64,000 bases of DNA from Punica granatum (taxonomy: Eukaryota; Streptophyta; Magnoliopsida; Myrtales; Lythraceae): NCBI RefSeq assembly GCF_007655135.1, contig NC_045130.1, positions 8,866,001 through 8,930,000 of the forward strand. Reading direction: 5' to 3'. Position 1 is the first letter of the stretch. The number at the start of each line of letters is the position of its first letter. Made by a program: the position numbers and the translations under genes. The notes beneath the pieces are model-generated. The model had not been told where the DNA came from. It ran no database searches and was given only the letters and a program-made list of their open reading frames with translations. Shown here piece after piece: positions 24,140 through 34,886 of the stretch.

Positions 24140-24770
24140 TCAATCTCGATAGTTCTTGGTACGAGGACCGCAACCCCTGGGAAAATCTTGAACCGCATTG
24201 AACAGACGACACTTACCGAAAATCGAGCACCACAAGAAGTACTCGATATAATCATCAACAAAAACCCAATCACCACTGTCCTTGCCCTGTACATCGCTGT
24301 TGTAGTTGTTATCACCATCTTTCGTTTGATCAACCTTGACGGACCGGTTTGCTTGACCAGCTGGAAGCCCTCGATGATCTTGTCTTGAAAGGTGCAGCCT
24401 CTGAGAGTGCCCGGCTATCAATGATCCCAATCGAGGGCTCGAGGGTGTAATCCACTGGGTAGTTTTCATCTGTACAATCGTCCAGGTTCATCTCGCGGTG
24501 ATCATTGTTTCTATTCTTGCTAGGAGGGTACAGGAATGTCGTCCCCGCAAGGTCGGTATAAAGCACGGGATATTCTACCTCAACCACGGTCGCCAAGGGT
24601 TGGACGTCTAATGTCACAAAGTGGAGCACCCCATCGATATAAACAATGTCATTGGTGTCCCAACACCAGTCAACGCCTTCCTCGACATACCGGTGCTTGG
24701 AGTAGGGCTCCGGTGGAAGTCCGGTGAGTGGACGCTTGGAACTGCGCCTGCTGCTGCTCTTGCTCTTCAT
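24140..24770 (-). pseudogene. Frameshifted paralogue of the 340-aa unknown gene
   Basis: A clean ATG at 24770 opens a frame of 146 aa ending at 24330. The C-terminal part lies in another frame (24469-24140) that ends with the paralogue motif VQDFPRGCGP. In the overlap, about 24340-24420, all three frames are open for a while, so one or two small indels or an unrecognised intron could explain the switch. Similarity to the neighbour at 21677-22699 is seen at the start (KRP...PPEP.SKHR) and at the end, while the middle is very diverged. The frameshift, short length and weak similarity suggest decay, but a small intron cannot be excluded. Function unknown. Confidence 0.55.
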
Positions 24771-24872
24771 TGATTAGATTTGCGTTATATTGCGAGTGGA
24801 AGTGGGAAACGCGAGAGAGAGGGAACAGAAAGAAATTATGAATACCGTAGCATGCAAGGTATTATGTGTATC

Positions 24873-24898
24873 AATATATATATATATATATATATATA
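24873..24898. repeat. AT microsatellite
   Basis: Uninterrupted alternating A and T over about 26 bases, about 100 bp upstream of the start codon at 24770. Confidence 0.9.
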
Positions 24899-27173
24899 AT
24901 AAATAGGAACTATTCCTATTTCAAATAGGGCTACGATATATACCCATTAGATATTATTTGTTACTTGAAATGAGACAACAATATCTTATCGATATATTTT
25001 AATAGATATAGACTCACTCTTAAGCGAAAGAAAGAAATATAGTGATAAATTCAACTTATCAGTTTTCTCAGCACTTTTTTTTTTCCGACAGTTTCTTCTT
25101 AGAAAATTTTGGATTTCGATATTGGAATACTGATCAATATTCCTCATTGTATTAGTGGGATGCCGACTGCCAAGCCAAATTAAATTTCGACCTAGCTTTA
25201 CTAATCGCGATTTGCTTCCTAGTTCATTTTTAATTGTTTTTTTTAATGGATTTACATTGATTTCATTCCTATGATTACAGTCAAATTCAAGAAACTGGCT
25301 GTGCCAAATTCAAAATGGTTAATCACATCAATGAGTAATAACATAACTAGGTGGCGCAATTGGCTCGGGTTATATACCGAAGACGATATTTAGGTAATTT
25401 TCTTCCATGCAAGTGGATAAGAAAAAGAATTAATAGGATCATCATATAACAGATAAAGGAATGGACTCCGAAGCAACGCCTTCCTTCTTTGAGGGCTCAA
25501 GTGAGCATTTTGCCGGACGAGCTTACCTCAGTAAGTCAAGAGTCGCTCTCCACCAACCCTTATTGCATTTCATTTCTTTCAGAACCTATCTTCAATTTGT
25601 TTGCCTTGTGACCTCATCAGTTCTAATTTTGCTGGATCAGACTGGATTGACCAGCCGAGACTACCTGTATTGTCTATGTCCACCGTACCAAAGTGATGAT
25701 GCTCGGGTATCCGTCCGGTGTACCTTTTTTTTCTCAATGAAAGAATTTAATTGGCTCATGAACACAAATAATAAAGCTGACCTCAATCTCATAGGACCTC
25801 CAAAGCAACACCATCGTTATGTTATAACAAGGTCTTTAGTTTGAGCTGCCAACTGATCATAGGTGCTTCTACTTCGGGGATTTGACTGCGATCGTCGAAT
25901 TTAATTTCCCTTAGCCACCTCGGTGCTTAGGAGGGGTGTCTCCAAATTAAATGAAATATTCAACACCCTCTCGAGTTATATATGGAAATAGTTGGGAACG
26001 CTTACATCTGACTTCTAACAAGGTAATTGTAAAGTCCAATTGTTATGGCTAGTAGAAGAAATGAGATTGGATACCACAATCTATTAGCTCGAGTTTTTGA
26101 GTTGGAGACGGGCATGATATGAGTCAAGTGAAAATTTTATATGGTATTAAAATGTGTTACATGTAGAATCACACCACGTCATGTCCAGTATATTGTCGAG
26201 GCAGCTAAGGTGCACCTTAGCCTTATTTTAGTCAAGTGAAACCCATAGTTGTCAATCAATCCGAGTGCGAAAAGAAAACTCGTCTCATGGTTTATAAAGT
26301 CTAAAGCATGGAAATTCAAATTCATGTGGCTGAAGCTCATGTAAGTTATTCGGTGGCGGTAAGATCTGTGCAAATGTTGTGTTTTGGTCATTAAAATATC
26401 TTTTTAACTTTTCCCTTCTACAGTGAGACCACGTGGTATTCTAAGTCTGTAGTTGAGATTAAATCTCATTCTAGTGTAATCCCTGTCAAAGAAGTACTTC
26501 AGTCGGGTTTTGATCAAATTTATGGTATGATCATCAATTTATTGTTGGAAATTTGAGGAAGGTTTTATACTTGAAAATTGTACGGGAAACTAATTATCGA
26601 TATTTTCTATTTGTAGTACGTAGTACATATGAGTGGACACCGTCATGAGTGATGGCCTAGTGGTTTCAAGCTCACTCCCATGTGGTTTAGAGACCTCCAG
26701 GTTTTGAGTTCAAATCCCTTATGGGACATATGTTAGGGTGAGCTCTTTGGCTTGGGATTGGGGTCATCTCCGGTTTCTATGAACTATACTAGACCCCTGG
26801 TAGTGCTACATTGATGGGACCGAGCACTGGTCGTTCAATTCGTCTACATTGCGTTGAGGAAAGTGACAATGGTTTTGCATTAATTTGATCGTTATTATTT
26901 ACAAGCTTATTGAACGAGATGATTCTAAAATGGACCGTTTGACGGAACTTCTATAATTTGTGCCACTGACGCATAACTTTGATTTGTGTTCCATCTGATG
27001 CTGTCCACGCAATTGACCATCGCGTACGCTATATCGAGAAGAATACAAGGATGGCAACAAAATGAATGCACAGTATTGTGCAGACCATGAGTGCAAACTC
27101 AAATATATAACTTTTTTTTAACTTAGTTACCACCAGGAAAGGGTCGCAAACCATCCGTGCGAGATGACTGGCT
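24899..27173. other. Intergenic DNA, repeat remnants
   Basis: Apart from a SINE-like segment at about 26645-26890, I see no gene. A 127-codon open frame at 25461-25844 shows no recognisable family or domain and is not supported as a gene. Confidence 0.5.
26645..26890 (+). mobile_element. tRNA-derived SINE-like repeat
   Basis: The head carries a box-A-like GATGGCCTAGTGGTTTCAAG (26651-26670) and a box-B-like GAGTTCAAATCCC (26706-26718), spaced as in a tRNA gene. The 170-bp body that follows has no coding frame. No clear poly-A tail or target duplication was found, so the right boundary is approximate. Confidence 0.5.
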
Positions 27174-27383
27174 TTATCCGATATAACTGCAATACATATA
27201 GCATGCTTGGAAGCAGTCTTCAAGGCGATGTCCAGTTAGGTGCAGGCGACCGCACTGGATCTCGCAACGCCTCTCGCAAAAACCTGGGGGATACAACGGA
27301 TCAGCCCGACCAACAAAAGCCTCGTGCGCCGAAACCAATAACACGACCGCCATGAGAAGCTTTAAGGTAGAAGCTGTCTCCAT
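27174..27383 (-). CDS. Small secreted cysteine-rich (thionin-like) protein, 69 aa
   Basis: The frame begins at a true ATG and encodes a hydrophobic signal-peptide-like N-terminus (LLMAVVLLVSAHEAF, probable cleavage near aa 25) followed by a short mature region. The mature part has six cysteines in two helical-looking CxxxCxxxC clusters, at about aa 36-44 and 57-65. This arrangement resembles the plant thionin-related family of apoplastic peptides, often linked with defence or signalling. There are no neighbouring copies. A further 3' exon cannot be excluded. Short length limits certainty, but signal peptide plus paired cysteine clusters is unlikely by chance. Confidence 0.65.
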   Translation of the reverse strand: METASTLKLLMAVVLLVSAHEAFVGRADPLYPPGFCERRCEIQCGRLHLTGHRLEDCFQACYMYCSYIG

Positions 27384-27889
27384 GCCTCCCTCGTCCCTTC
27401 TCAGTTCTCCCTGTCCAATAAGTTCGGATGATATTTAAAAGGATTGCTTTAATGCGTAGAAATAACGGCCGAGATTTTAAATGCTCTTAATAAAACAAAA
27501 TCCTAAGCCAGTTCTTAAAAAGAAAATAACAATCACAAGGTGGGAAAAATAAATAAATTTGCTACCGTTAACAATAAGGGCTAAGACGTTAATTATTTAC
27601 TGACAGGGGTATGGTCATTGATTTATAGATGAAGTTCTTCATATTTGGGCAGCCTCTGCGATTAGCCTAAGTTGTATGCAAACAGTAATGGATCGAGAGG
27701 GGATCGAGGGGGACAGTTGGCCGCTAGAATACCGATCTTCTGTAGGATTTTGTATATCCATACTATTTATCTATCAATACTACTCTATAAAGAGAACTTC
27801 CAGCGTACTCTTATAGTTATTTTGATGTAAATGTGTGTGTGTTTTATTTTTTATTTTATTTTTATAGGTAAGATTATGATGGTATTATT

Positions 27890-28330
27890 ACGAAACTGAA
27901 GGTACATCAATCTTGGAATAGCCCTCATGCATACTAAGGGAAACAAAATTTGACCTGAGGCTGCATTGGCCGAGGTCGTGGGCATGAGAGTTATCCGAGC
28001 GGGGAATCCAAGAACATTTCCAGTCGAAAGGAAAGCTATAACGTAGTGATATCCGAATAATGCTCCCAGTTTCCCAATGGGAACGATGTGTGATTAAGAA
28101 TAGTATCAACTAGCACCAAGGCATCACAACGAATCCATATCTTCTTCTAGCCATGATCAAGAGCTAGGGAGATGGCCAGGAGTACTGCCATGGCCTCAGC
28201 TTGCAGAGGGAGCTTGTATCTATCAGAGAGAACGAGGAACGTGATATGGACATGTTTGAATGCTGCCCAGTTCCTGCGATGCATGCTTCATCTGAGGTTC
28301 AAGCAGCGTCGGTGAAGATGAAATTCTAGT
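27890..28330 (-). pseudogene. Fragment of an RNase H-like (RVT_3) domain
   Basis: The minus strand, read across several frames, gives QAEAMAVLLAISLALDHG, IWIRCDALVLVDTILN, PLGNWEHYSDI and WIPRSDNSHAHDLGQ. These are successive motifs of the plant non-LTR-retrotransposon RNase H domain (E...A...AL..A...G; .EsD....V..I; ...RxxNxxAH.LA). Stops and frameshifts interrupt it, so it is a dead fragment of a LINE or a LINE-derived RNase H gene. Confidence 0.65.
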
Positions 28331-28670
28331 CCTGGTCAGAGCTGCTCGGCTCTTCTGAAGGTGATCTTGATCAGACTTGGGTTCGAAGTGTGGTAGATCG
28401 ATCTGATTGAAGTTGTGTTCCCTGTATGCTCGTTTGATCTATTGGAGAGAGTCAGTGGGGTCAGCTGTGATACTAAGACGATATTTATTCCGGAAGAGTC
28501 GCAAAGCTCGATTGTCTCATGCCATTCCTCGGCAGTTTCATGCAAGTACACTCATGGAATTATGTTCCTGACAGTTCCCCGACAGTTCTCGACAATCCCT
28601 GCCGTTCCCCGGACGATATTTTGATGAATATGTTGCTTAAAGTTGCTCTTGGATAGGGGGTAATTTGTAC

Positions 28671-28809
28671 CTTTTTTTTGGATACCCTGGAATCTGAAAG
28701 CCCGACGGATCGGATAAAACTCTACTACCATGAATTTTCTTCATTGATAAGACTCAAATTTGAAATCTTAATTAAAAGAAATAAAATTAAACCGCTTGAA
28801 CCAACCTTA
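28671..28809 (-). mobile_element. tRNA-derived SINE (family copy 3) with perfect 11-bp TSD
   Basis: GTAATTTGTAC lies on both sides (28660-28670 and 28810-28820), a perfect 11-bp duplication. Read on the minus strand, the element starts with AAGGTTGGTTCAAGCGGTTT, runs through AAATTTGAGTCTT (box-B-like), and ends in poly-A, seen as a T run from 28672. It is a short relative of the SINEs at 12744-12940 and 23339-23588. Confidence 0.8.
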
Positions 28810-29193
28810 GTAATTTGTACAATTTTTTTCGGTAGATAATTTGCACACCTTATTTGGGCCACCAATTTAACAGTTTGTTTTCACTCCTCACAAGTACATT
28901 AAGGAAGCTGCCCCGCCTCGCCTATAAATCCACGGTCGGAGGCCTTGCTTCGCTGGTAGCCGCTGATTCGAACCATCAAGACTCGCAAAGTCCACATCAC
29001 GCCAATGAACAGCCCTCCTCATGTAAAGTCAAATCAATACGGTAGACGCGCCAACACCGGAACGCTCCCGGAAATTTCCGCCGCACGGCCTGCCTGTCGT
29101 GTCGTCTCCCGTCATCGGAGAACAGTAGCGGAAGTGAAGTGACGAAATCTATTTGAAAACATAGAAATCTCTCCCTCCGCTACCGCTCTTGCC

Positions 29194-29201
29194 TATATAT
29201 A
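29194..29201 (+). promoter_or_regulatory. TATA box of the mitochondrial-carrier gene
   Basis: TATATATA sits in a GC-rich setting just upstream of a probable first leader exon ending at 29288. A transcription start near 29225-29235 would fit the usual spacing in plants. Confidence 0.6.
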
Positions 29202-29288
29202 CGCCGCCCGCCCGATTTCCTCTGCGGTCCCCGGGAAGATGACTCCCAGAGCACTGGTCTCAGTTCGTCACCAGTCGACTCTGCCCAG

Positions 29289-30414
29289 GTTTTCAGCTGC
29301 TTTGCTTCGAGTTCTATATATGGTTGTCAATTCATGCTTGATTTGTCCTGCGTATTTGAATTTGAGATGAGCAAGTACCTTGTCGGGGTAGATTGTTCCA
29401 TTGGTATGCGGAGCGCGCGAGTATCGGGTTTAGCTCCATTGTTCTTTTTCAAGCTCGTAGTTTTAGCTCTGATGAAATTTGGAGCTCACAAGTATCGGAA
29501 CGTCGCTTGTGGGGTGTATTCGAACTGGAATGTGTTCTTCATTGTGAAGTTCTTATATTTCCCGAGCGTGACTTTTGCTCGCAACTTTATCAAGATGATT
29601 GTATTCAAGACAGTTCAGTAGTCATTGTTAATTTTAGAAGCAGTTTTGATGCAAACTCCTTTTCTCATCCTTATAGGGCCTTAAACCCAGGAGTTTTGTA
29701 TGATTATTAGAATGTCCCTAATTGCTGCACTGGATAAATAATTTGTGGGTAGCTTGGTTCCTACAAGTTCGGCGTGATAGAGTTTAGTGGGATTAATCCA
29801 TGCCCCTTACACGTTGTTACGTTCACTAAGCATAAAGGAAGGGAGGGAGGAAAGAAAAAGAGGCATAATTGCTTTTCATTATAGCTCGAAGGTGGGCCTG
29901 TTACCTGTAATTGTGGGATTTGATTACTAATGTTATATGATTTTTCTTTGTGTTACTTCTCTGTTCAGAATCACACTACGTTTGTTGTGCATGTGGTGTC
30001 TTCTTCATGTTCGGAAGGACCTTAAAACATCTGGCGCTGGGAGGGGGACTCTCTGACTAGTTCTTGTTCATGCGGTACATTTATTAAATTAGAAGTTCAT
30101 TTTCAAATTATATTCGATCTTTACCTCTAAACACATGCTTGCCTCTTCATGTATTACTGGGTGTTATCATCATTGTTTCGAGAGGGAAAATTGGATACAA
30201 TTGTTTACATTAAACATGAAATGAGGTTCATCTAATCTGAGTGATGTCATTAGTCCCTGCAAGGATAAAAATATCTGCAAATGCATCTCGTACCACCAGA
30301 GTCAGATATGAGCAATTTCAAAAGCTCAATCTTGCCATTTTGCAGTTGTACTGCCTTAAGAAATTCAAAAACCGGTAGATCAAATCAGTGATGCTGTTAT
30401 TTTCCATTTTGCAG
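29289..30414 (+). other. Probable 5'-UTR intron of the carrier gene
   Basis: The donor CCCAG/GTTTTC at 29288 and acceptor TTTTGCAG at 30414 fit a leader intron; both are followed by GTTTTC. Joining the exons creates an upstream reading frame from ATG 29239 that ends at TAG 30491-30493, overlapping the main start codon in another frame. Long T-rich stretches inside are typical of plant introns. Confidence 0.5.
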
Positions 30415-30476
30415 GTTTTCCTTTTGGAAGTTACTATTCTACTGCCTGCTTGTGGTTGGCAAGGCGCGTTTGGAAA

Positions 30477-33400
30477 ATGCCTCAAACGGCTAGTCACCAT
30501 AGAAGAGACCGACGTTCAATCAAGTACAGGTGGGAGCCACCTGAGGGGGCGACCTTTGAGCTTGCTGAGTTGGTTCAAGAAGAGTGCGTCCCCAACCTTA
30601 CTGAGGCTCATAAGAACAGACACAGCAGCATTTCTCAGCCCAGGTCATCCAAAATATTGACCACTCCTGAACTCCTCTCAGTAGTTGGCCATGTATTAGA
30701 TTACACGGGCCGTTCTCTTTCTTTTCTCCAATATAAGGATAATTTAAATGACAAAGTCAATAGCTGTCAGCAAGAGGATATACTAGATCATTTAAAATGG
30801 GAAAGGGACTGCAGCGCAGCTGGTTTAGTGAAAAATAAGAGCCTTCATTCGTCAAGTTCCAATCATCTTTTATCGATGGTGCAGCCAAACTTAGACTTCC
30901 TTAGGGTATTGTATGGTGTCTCAGCACTTAAGTCTGGCAATGAAAGTTATAGTCATTCGTTGCTTCGAAGGTTTCTGGCTAGGGGCACTAGTATGCCCAT
31001 CGAACCTTGGGAAGGGAAGGGGCTTTCAACCTTGGAGATATCATACAGACTAGGAGATATTTATGGATGGATGTCTGAATTAGTTCCGGCTAGAGTAAAA
31101 TCCACTGCCAACACTGCTGTGGATGAAGGCCAAAGGGCTGCTAATTACTTTTCTGGAGTAACAAATAATGGCTGCAAGGACTATAGATTGGGTGAAGGTA
31201 GTTCTGAAAAATTTTTGGGCCATGTAGATGCTGATTCTTCTATTAGTTCAGTGCAATCCAAAGATCTAGCCTCAGCTGTGAATGTGGAGTCAGAAATAAA
31301 TACAAGGCATACTGCATCTTTGCATTCAGATTATCACCTCCAGACTACCAAAAGTCTTGAGGCAGATAGCAGTGCGTCAAATACTTCCAGTTCTAATCTT
31401 TATTCAGATTACCATTTGCACGCTTTAGCATTTAGAAGCACTGAATATGATCGACGAAGTTGGAACACTGAGAGTTATGATATCGAGGGCAGAAAGGAGA
31501 AATGTGATAATCTTTTTGTTGATGAAGATTATAAGATGAAGACTTGCTTACCCAAACGTGCTAAAGTGGACACTGCTTCGGCTAAGCAAGAACATGCCTT
31601 TGCAGGGGCATTTGCAGGGATATTTGTCAGTCTATGTTTACATCCTGTTGATACTGTCAAAACTGTTGTGCAATCTTGCCGTGCTGAGGAGAAGTCTCTT
31701 TTCTACATTGGCAGATCAATTGTTTCTGAGAGAGGTAAGCTTTAAGATGAAATATGAACTGTTGAACCTTTCTTGTCTTTGTTCGAGCAAATGGAAATCC
31801 ATGCATCAGCTTGAAGAAATTGGTCATACATTTTCTTGGCCAGTCATGGATGGACCTTAATGCACTTGGAGCCTTTCTTTCAAAATGTTAATTTTTTGGA
31901 CATCTGCACATATAATCTGCCATTGAACAAAAGTATCTATAGGCTCACTGATGGTATGCTTCATTCCTGGATCCAGGTTTAACAGGACTATATAGAGGAA
32001 TTTCAAGTAATATTGCATCGTCAGCTCCAGTATCTGCCATTTATATTTTCACATATGAATCAGTCAAAGGCGCTTTACTTCCCCATTTTCCCAAGGTATC
32101 TCTAGCTTGTTTCTTTTGAGGAACTCATTCCTTTGCCATTCCACTCTTGTCTCATTGTACATGTATTACAATTTTGTGGAATTGGGATGGTAGAGACAAA
32201 GGATGTTTTTGGAAAAAAAAATACCGGTTCTCATGGAGAATCATAGTGTAATCGGTTTCTTGCTTGCAGGAGTATTATTCTGTGGCCCATTGTCTCGCCG
32301 GCGGGTGTGCAAGTGTGGCCACCTCCTTCGTCTTTACTCCAAGTGAGCGCATTAAGCAACAGCTGCAAGTCGGTTCACACTATCATAACTGCTGGTATTT
32401 AACCCTGTTATACCACCCTTGTACTGTTTTAATTTATGCTTGCTCCTTTGAAAGTTAGCATTAGAAGCATCCACATGTCCTTTTAATGTCATTCTGGGGA
32501 CTGAACGCTTTTCTATGTCATTCGCTATTTATTTCTCTATATTTTGCAGGGATGCATTGGTCGGCATTATCAGGAAAGGTGGTTTGCCCTCATTGTATGC
32601 GGGATGGGGAGCTGTGCTTTGTAGAAATATACCACACTCTGTTATTAAGGTGACTAAGATCTAAGATCATCAATTGTATGCACTGTTCGGGATGCCTGGT
32701 TTTGGTTTAAAACCTTGATCTCGATCCTTATTATTTCATATTTCTTTCAGTTGAAAAGATTTTTCACAAGCGTGTTTCACATTTGCAGTTTTATACATAT
32801 GAAACCTTAAAGGAATGGATGCTTTCGTCAGTGCAACCTGCTGGTCAACCAAGCACCTTACAAACGGTTTGTCCCTCGCCCTGGATTTCGGTGCGCATCT
32901 GCGAGTTCACTATTCACCTTTAAGTAATTGTGCCTTCGTTTTATTTCCTCTAATTCTGCAGCTTGTTTGTGGAGGACTTGCTGGATCTACAGCTGCCTTG
33001 TTCACAACTCCTTTTGATGTGGTGAAGACCCGATTACAGACACAGGTTCGTGTTACACTATCTATGTAGTTATGGATAAAATAAAGTATAAAGCCTTACT
33101 GACAGACTGTTCCCCTACTCATTAATGTGTGGATGTTGCAGAAACCTGGTTCAGTTTGTCAGTATGATGGGGTGTTCCATGCCCTTCGAGAAATCAGCAC
33201 ACGTGAAGGTCTGAAAGGCCTTTACAGGTATTCCCTTTCTTCGTCAGAAGATCACACGATGCTTAATACTATACGAGTCAGATTAACTTTGATCCTTCTC
33301 CCCTTTCCCTCTACGATGAACCAGGGGATTGACTCCAAGGTTGGTCATGTATATTACTCAAGGAGCGCTGTTCTTTGCATCATATGAGTTCTTCAAGAGT

Positions 33401-33538
33401 CTATTCAATTTGAATGAGCCACGACTTAACAATGGCCATAGAGTACAACGTGCAGAAACTAAGGAAGGTCTGGTGAGGCCGATAGATTTGCCATTCCGTT
33501 CACCATCCTCTTCAGCAGAGGCAGCTTCTTCGTCATAA
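30477..33538 (+). CDS. Mitochondrial carrier (SLC25-type) family protein with long N-terminal extension
   Basis: Eight coding exons: 30477-31734, 31977-32095, 32270-32394, 32550-32649, 32789-32866, 32962-33045, 33142-33227 and 33325-33538, in phase, giving 687 aa. The frame is open further upstream but 30477 is its first ATG. Aa 1-400 are a serine-rich hydrophilic extension containing IKYRWEPPEGATFELAELVQ, a motif I associate with one plant subfamily. The last 280 aa hold three carrier repeats, each with its signature: HPVDTVKT, TPSERIKQ and TPFDVVKTRLQ, plus GLYRG-type motifs. Such proteins exchange small metabolites across organelle membranes; the substrate is unknown here. From memory it most resembles Arabidopsis At4g11440. 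The tail ends in a serine-rich stretch. A leader intron and an overlapping upstream frame may affect translation. Confidence 0.92.
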
Positions 33539-34119
33539 GGGCACCGACATTGCAATAAAACCGGGCAAACCAAGGTTTTCAGCAGTTTCTGTGACATACT
33601 TGTGTTGTCAGAACCGGGAATCTCGCTGCACAATAGAGCGTCTTAGAGATGTAATTTATCGTTCATCAATGTAATTTTACTTAATTTTGTTTAAATTTTT
33701 TCATTCATTGATATAATTCTTGTCGAACTTATGTTACATGGTTACATATTCATTTTGTCAATTTTTTTTCCCTTTTTGTTGCACTACTTTTATAGGTCCC
33801 TATTAATCCATATTCCAATCAGATCAATCACTAAGGAGCAAAGCTTTTCGAATAACAAATGTTTCACTATTTTATTTGCTAACTGAGTGACAAAGCATTA
33901 ACTTTGAGCAACACATTATTAAATAGCAAATGCTTGAGGTGGTGTGGCAAAGGCTTAACTTATTACTACACAAACCATTAACATGACCATACTCATAGCA
34001 TGTCTAATATATGGAGACATTATTGATTATCATTTTGCCGAAGGGGAAAGAATTATGGGATTAAATCTGCACCAATTTCATATTACATATTAATTAAAGC
34101 GGAAACATCCGCCAACAAG

Positions 34120-34191
34120 GTCGTTGTAGTATAGTGGTGAGTATTCCCGCCTGTCACGCGGGTGACCCGGGTTCGATCCCCGGCAACGGCG
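34120..34191 (+). tRNA. tRNA-Asp (GTC)
   Basis: A complete cloverleaf: acceptor stem GTCGTTG with CAACGGC (one T-G pair), box A TAGTATAGTGGTGAGTA, anticodon stem CCCGC/GCGGG around CTGTCAC with anticodon GTC, T arm with GGTTCGATCCC, and discriminator G. A TTTT stop follows directly at 34192. CCA is absent, as normal for a nuclear gene. Confidence 0.97.
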
Positions 34192-34886
34192 TTTTGCACT
34201 TGTTTATTTTGTATTTTCCAATTACGTTCTTTCACTGTATAATAAGACTTTCCATTTACTCGTTACACTGTCATATTTCGAGACTGAACATATTATCCTT
34301 AACCTTATGGAAATGGTCCTTCCGATTCCGAGTTCCGACCAAGGTTTCCGAACTTGGTTCAGAGTCTGGCTCTATGCGCGTTACCCACCACAACTCTACC
34401 AGTCCCCACCAAAAGAAAAAAGGAAGTGCAAACAGTTTAAATTTTTCTTGCACATACTGCAGAATAATAATTAAGCAACAACATTTTGTAATCCCTGTTT
34501 TTACTCCCTTACTATTGACAGCATTGCAGCATTCCCATCCCCTACATGTGTATCCGGAACTGTAAAAAACAAACTCAAATGTTACAGAAAGAATCCCGGT
34601 ACCACCTCTGTGGTGACCCATATTGCATCATCCTATATCACTTGGAAACTCCGACCCCCGCACCCCCAGCCCCCACCATCAAAGCTTCCGTTCATGGCAG
34701 ATTTGGGTGGAAATGCCTCTCATAATTTTGATCCAGTTGAGCTGTAGAGTGGCTTACCAAGCCAAACCTTTGGGTTGTTCTCGTCACACATCTCTGGTAT
34801 CTTTTTATCTGTTCTGATCGTCCATCCAAGACTGTTCCAAGAAGAGGCTGCTCATCCTTTTACCCGGAAAGTGACTTCTTTTTGCC
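34192..34886. other. Interval between tRNA-Asp and the DUF3527 gene
   Basis: No gene is supported. Open frames here run through the tRNA or low-complexity DNA. The right part likely contains the 3' UTR of the minus-strand DUF3527 gene. Confidence 0.5.

Noticed and set aside
25461..25844. 127-codon frame on the plus strand
   Set aside because: Complete frame but no recognisable domain, no splice context and surrounded by repeats; not enough support for a gene.
34134..34565. 143-codon open frame on the plus strand
   Set aside because: It starts inside tRNA-Asp and runs into low-complexity DNA; no family pattern.
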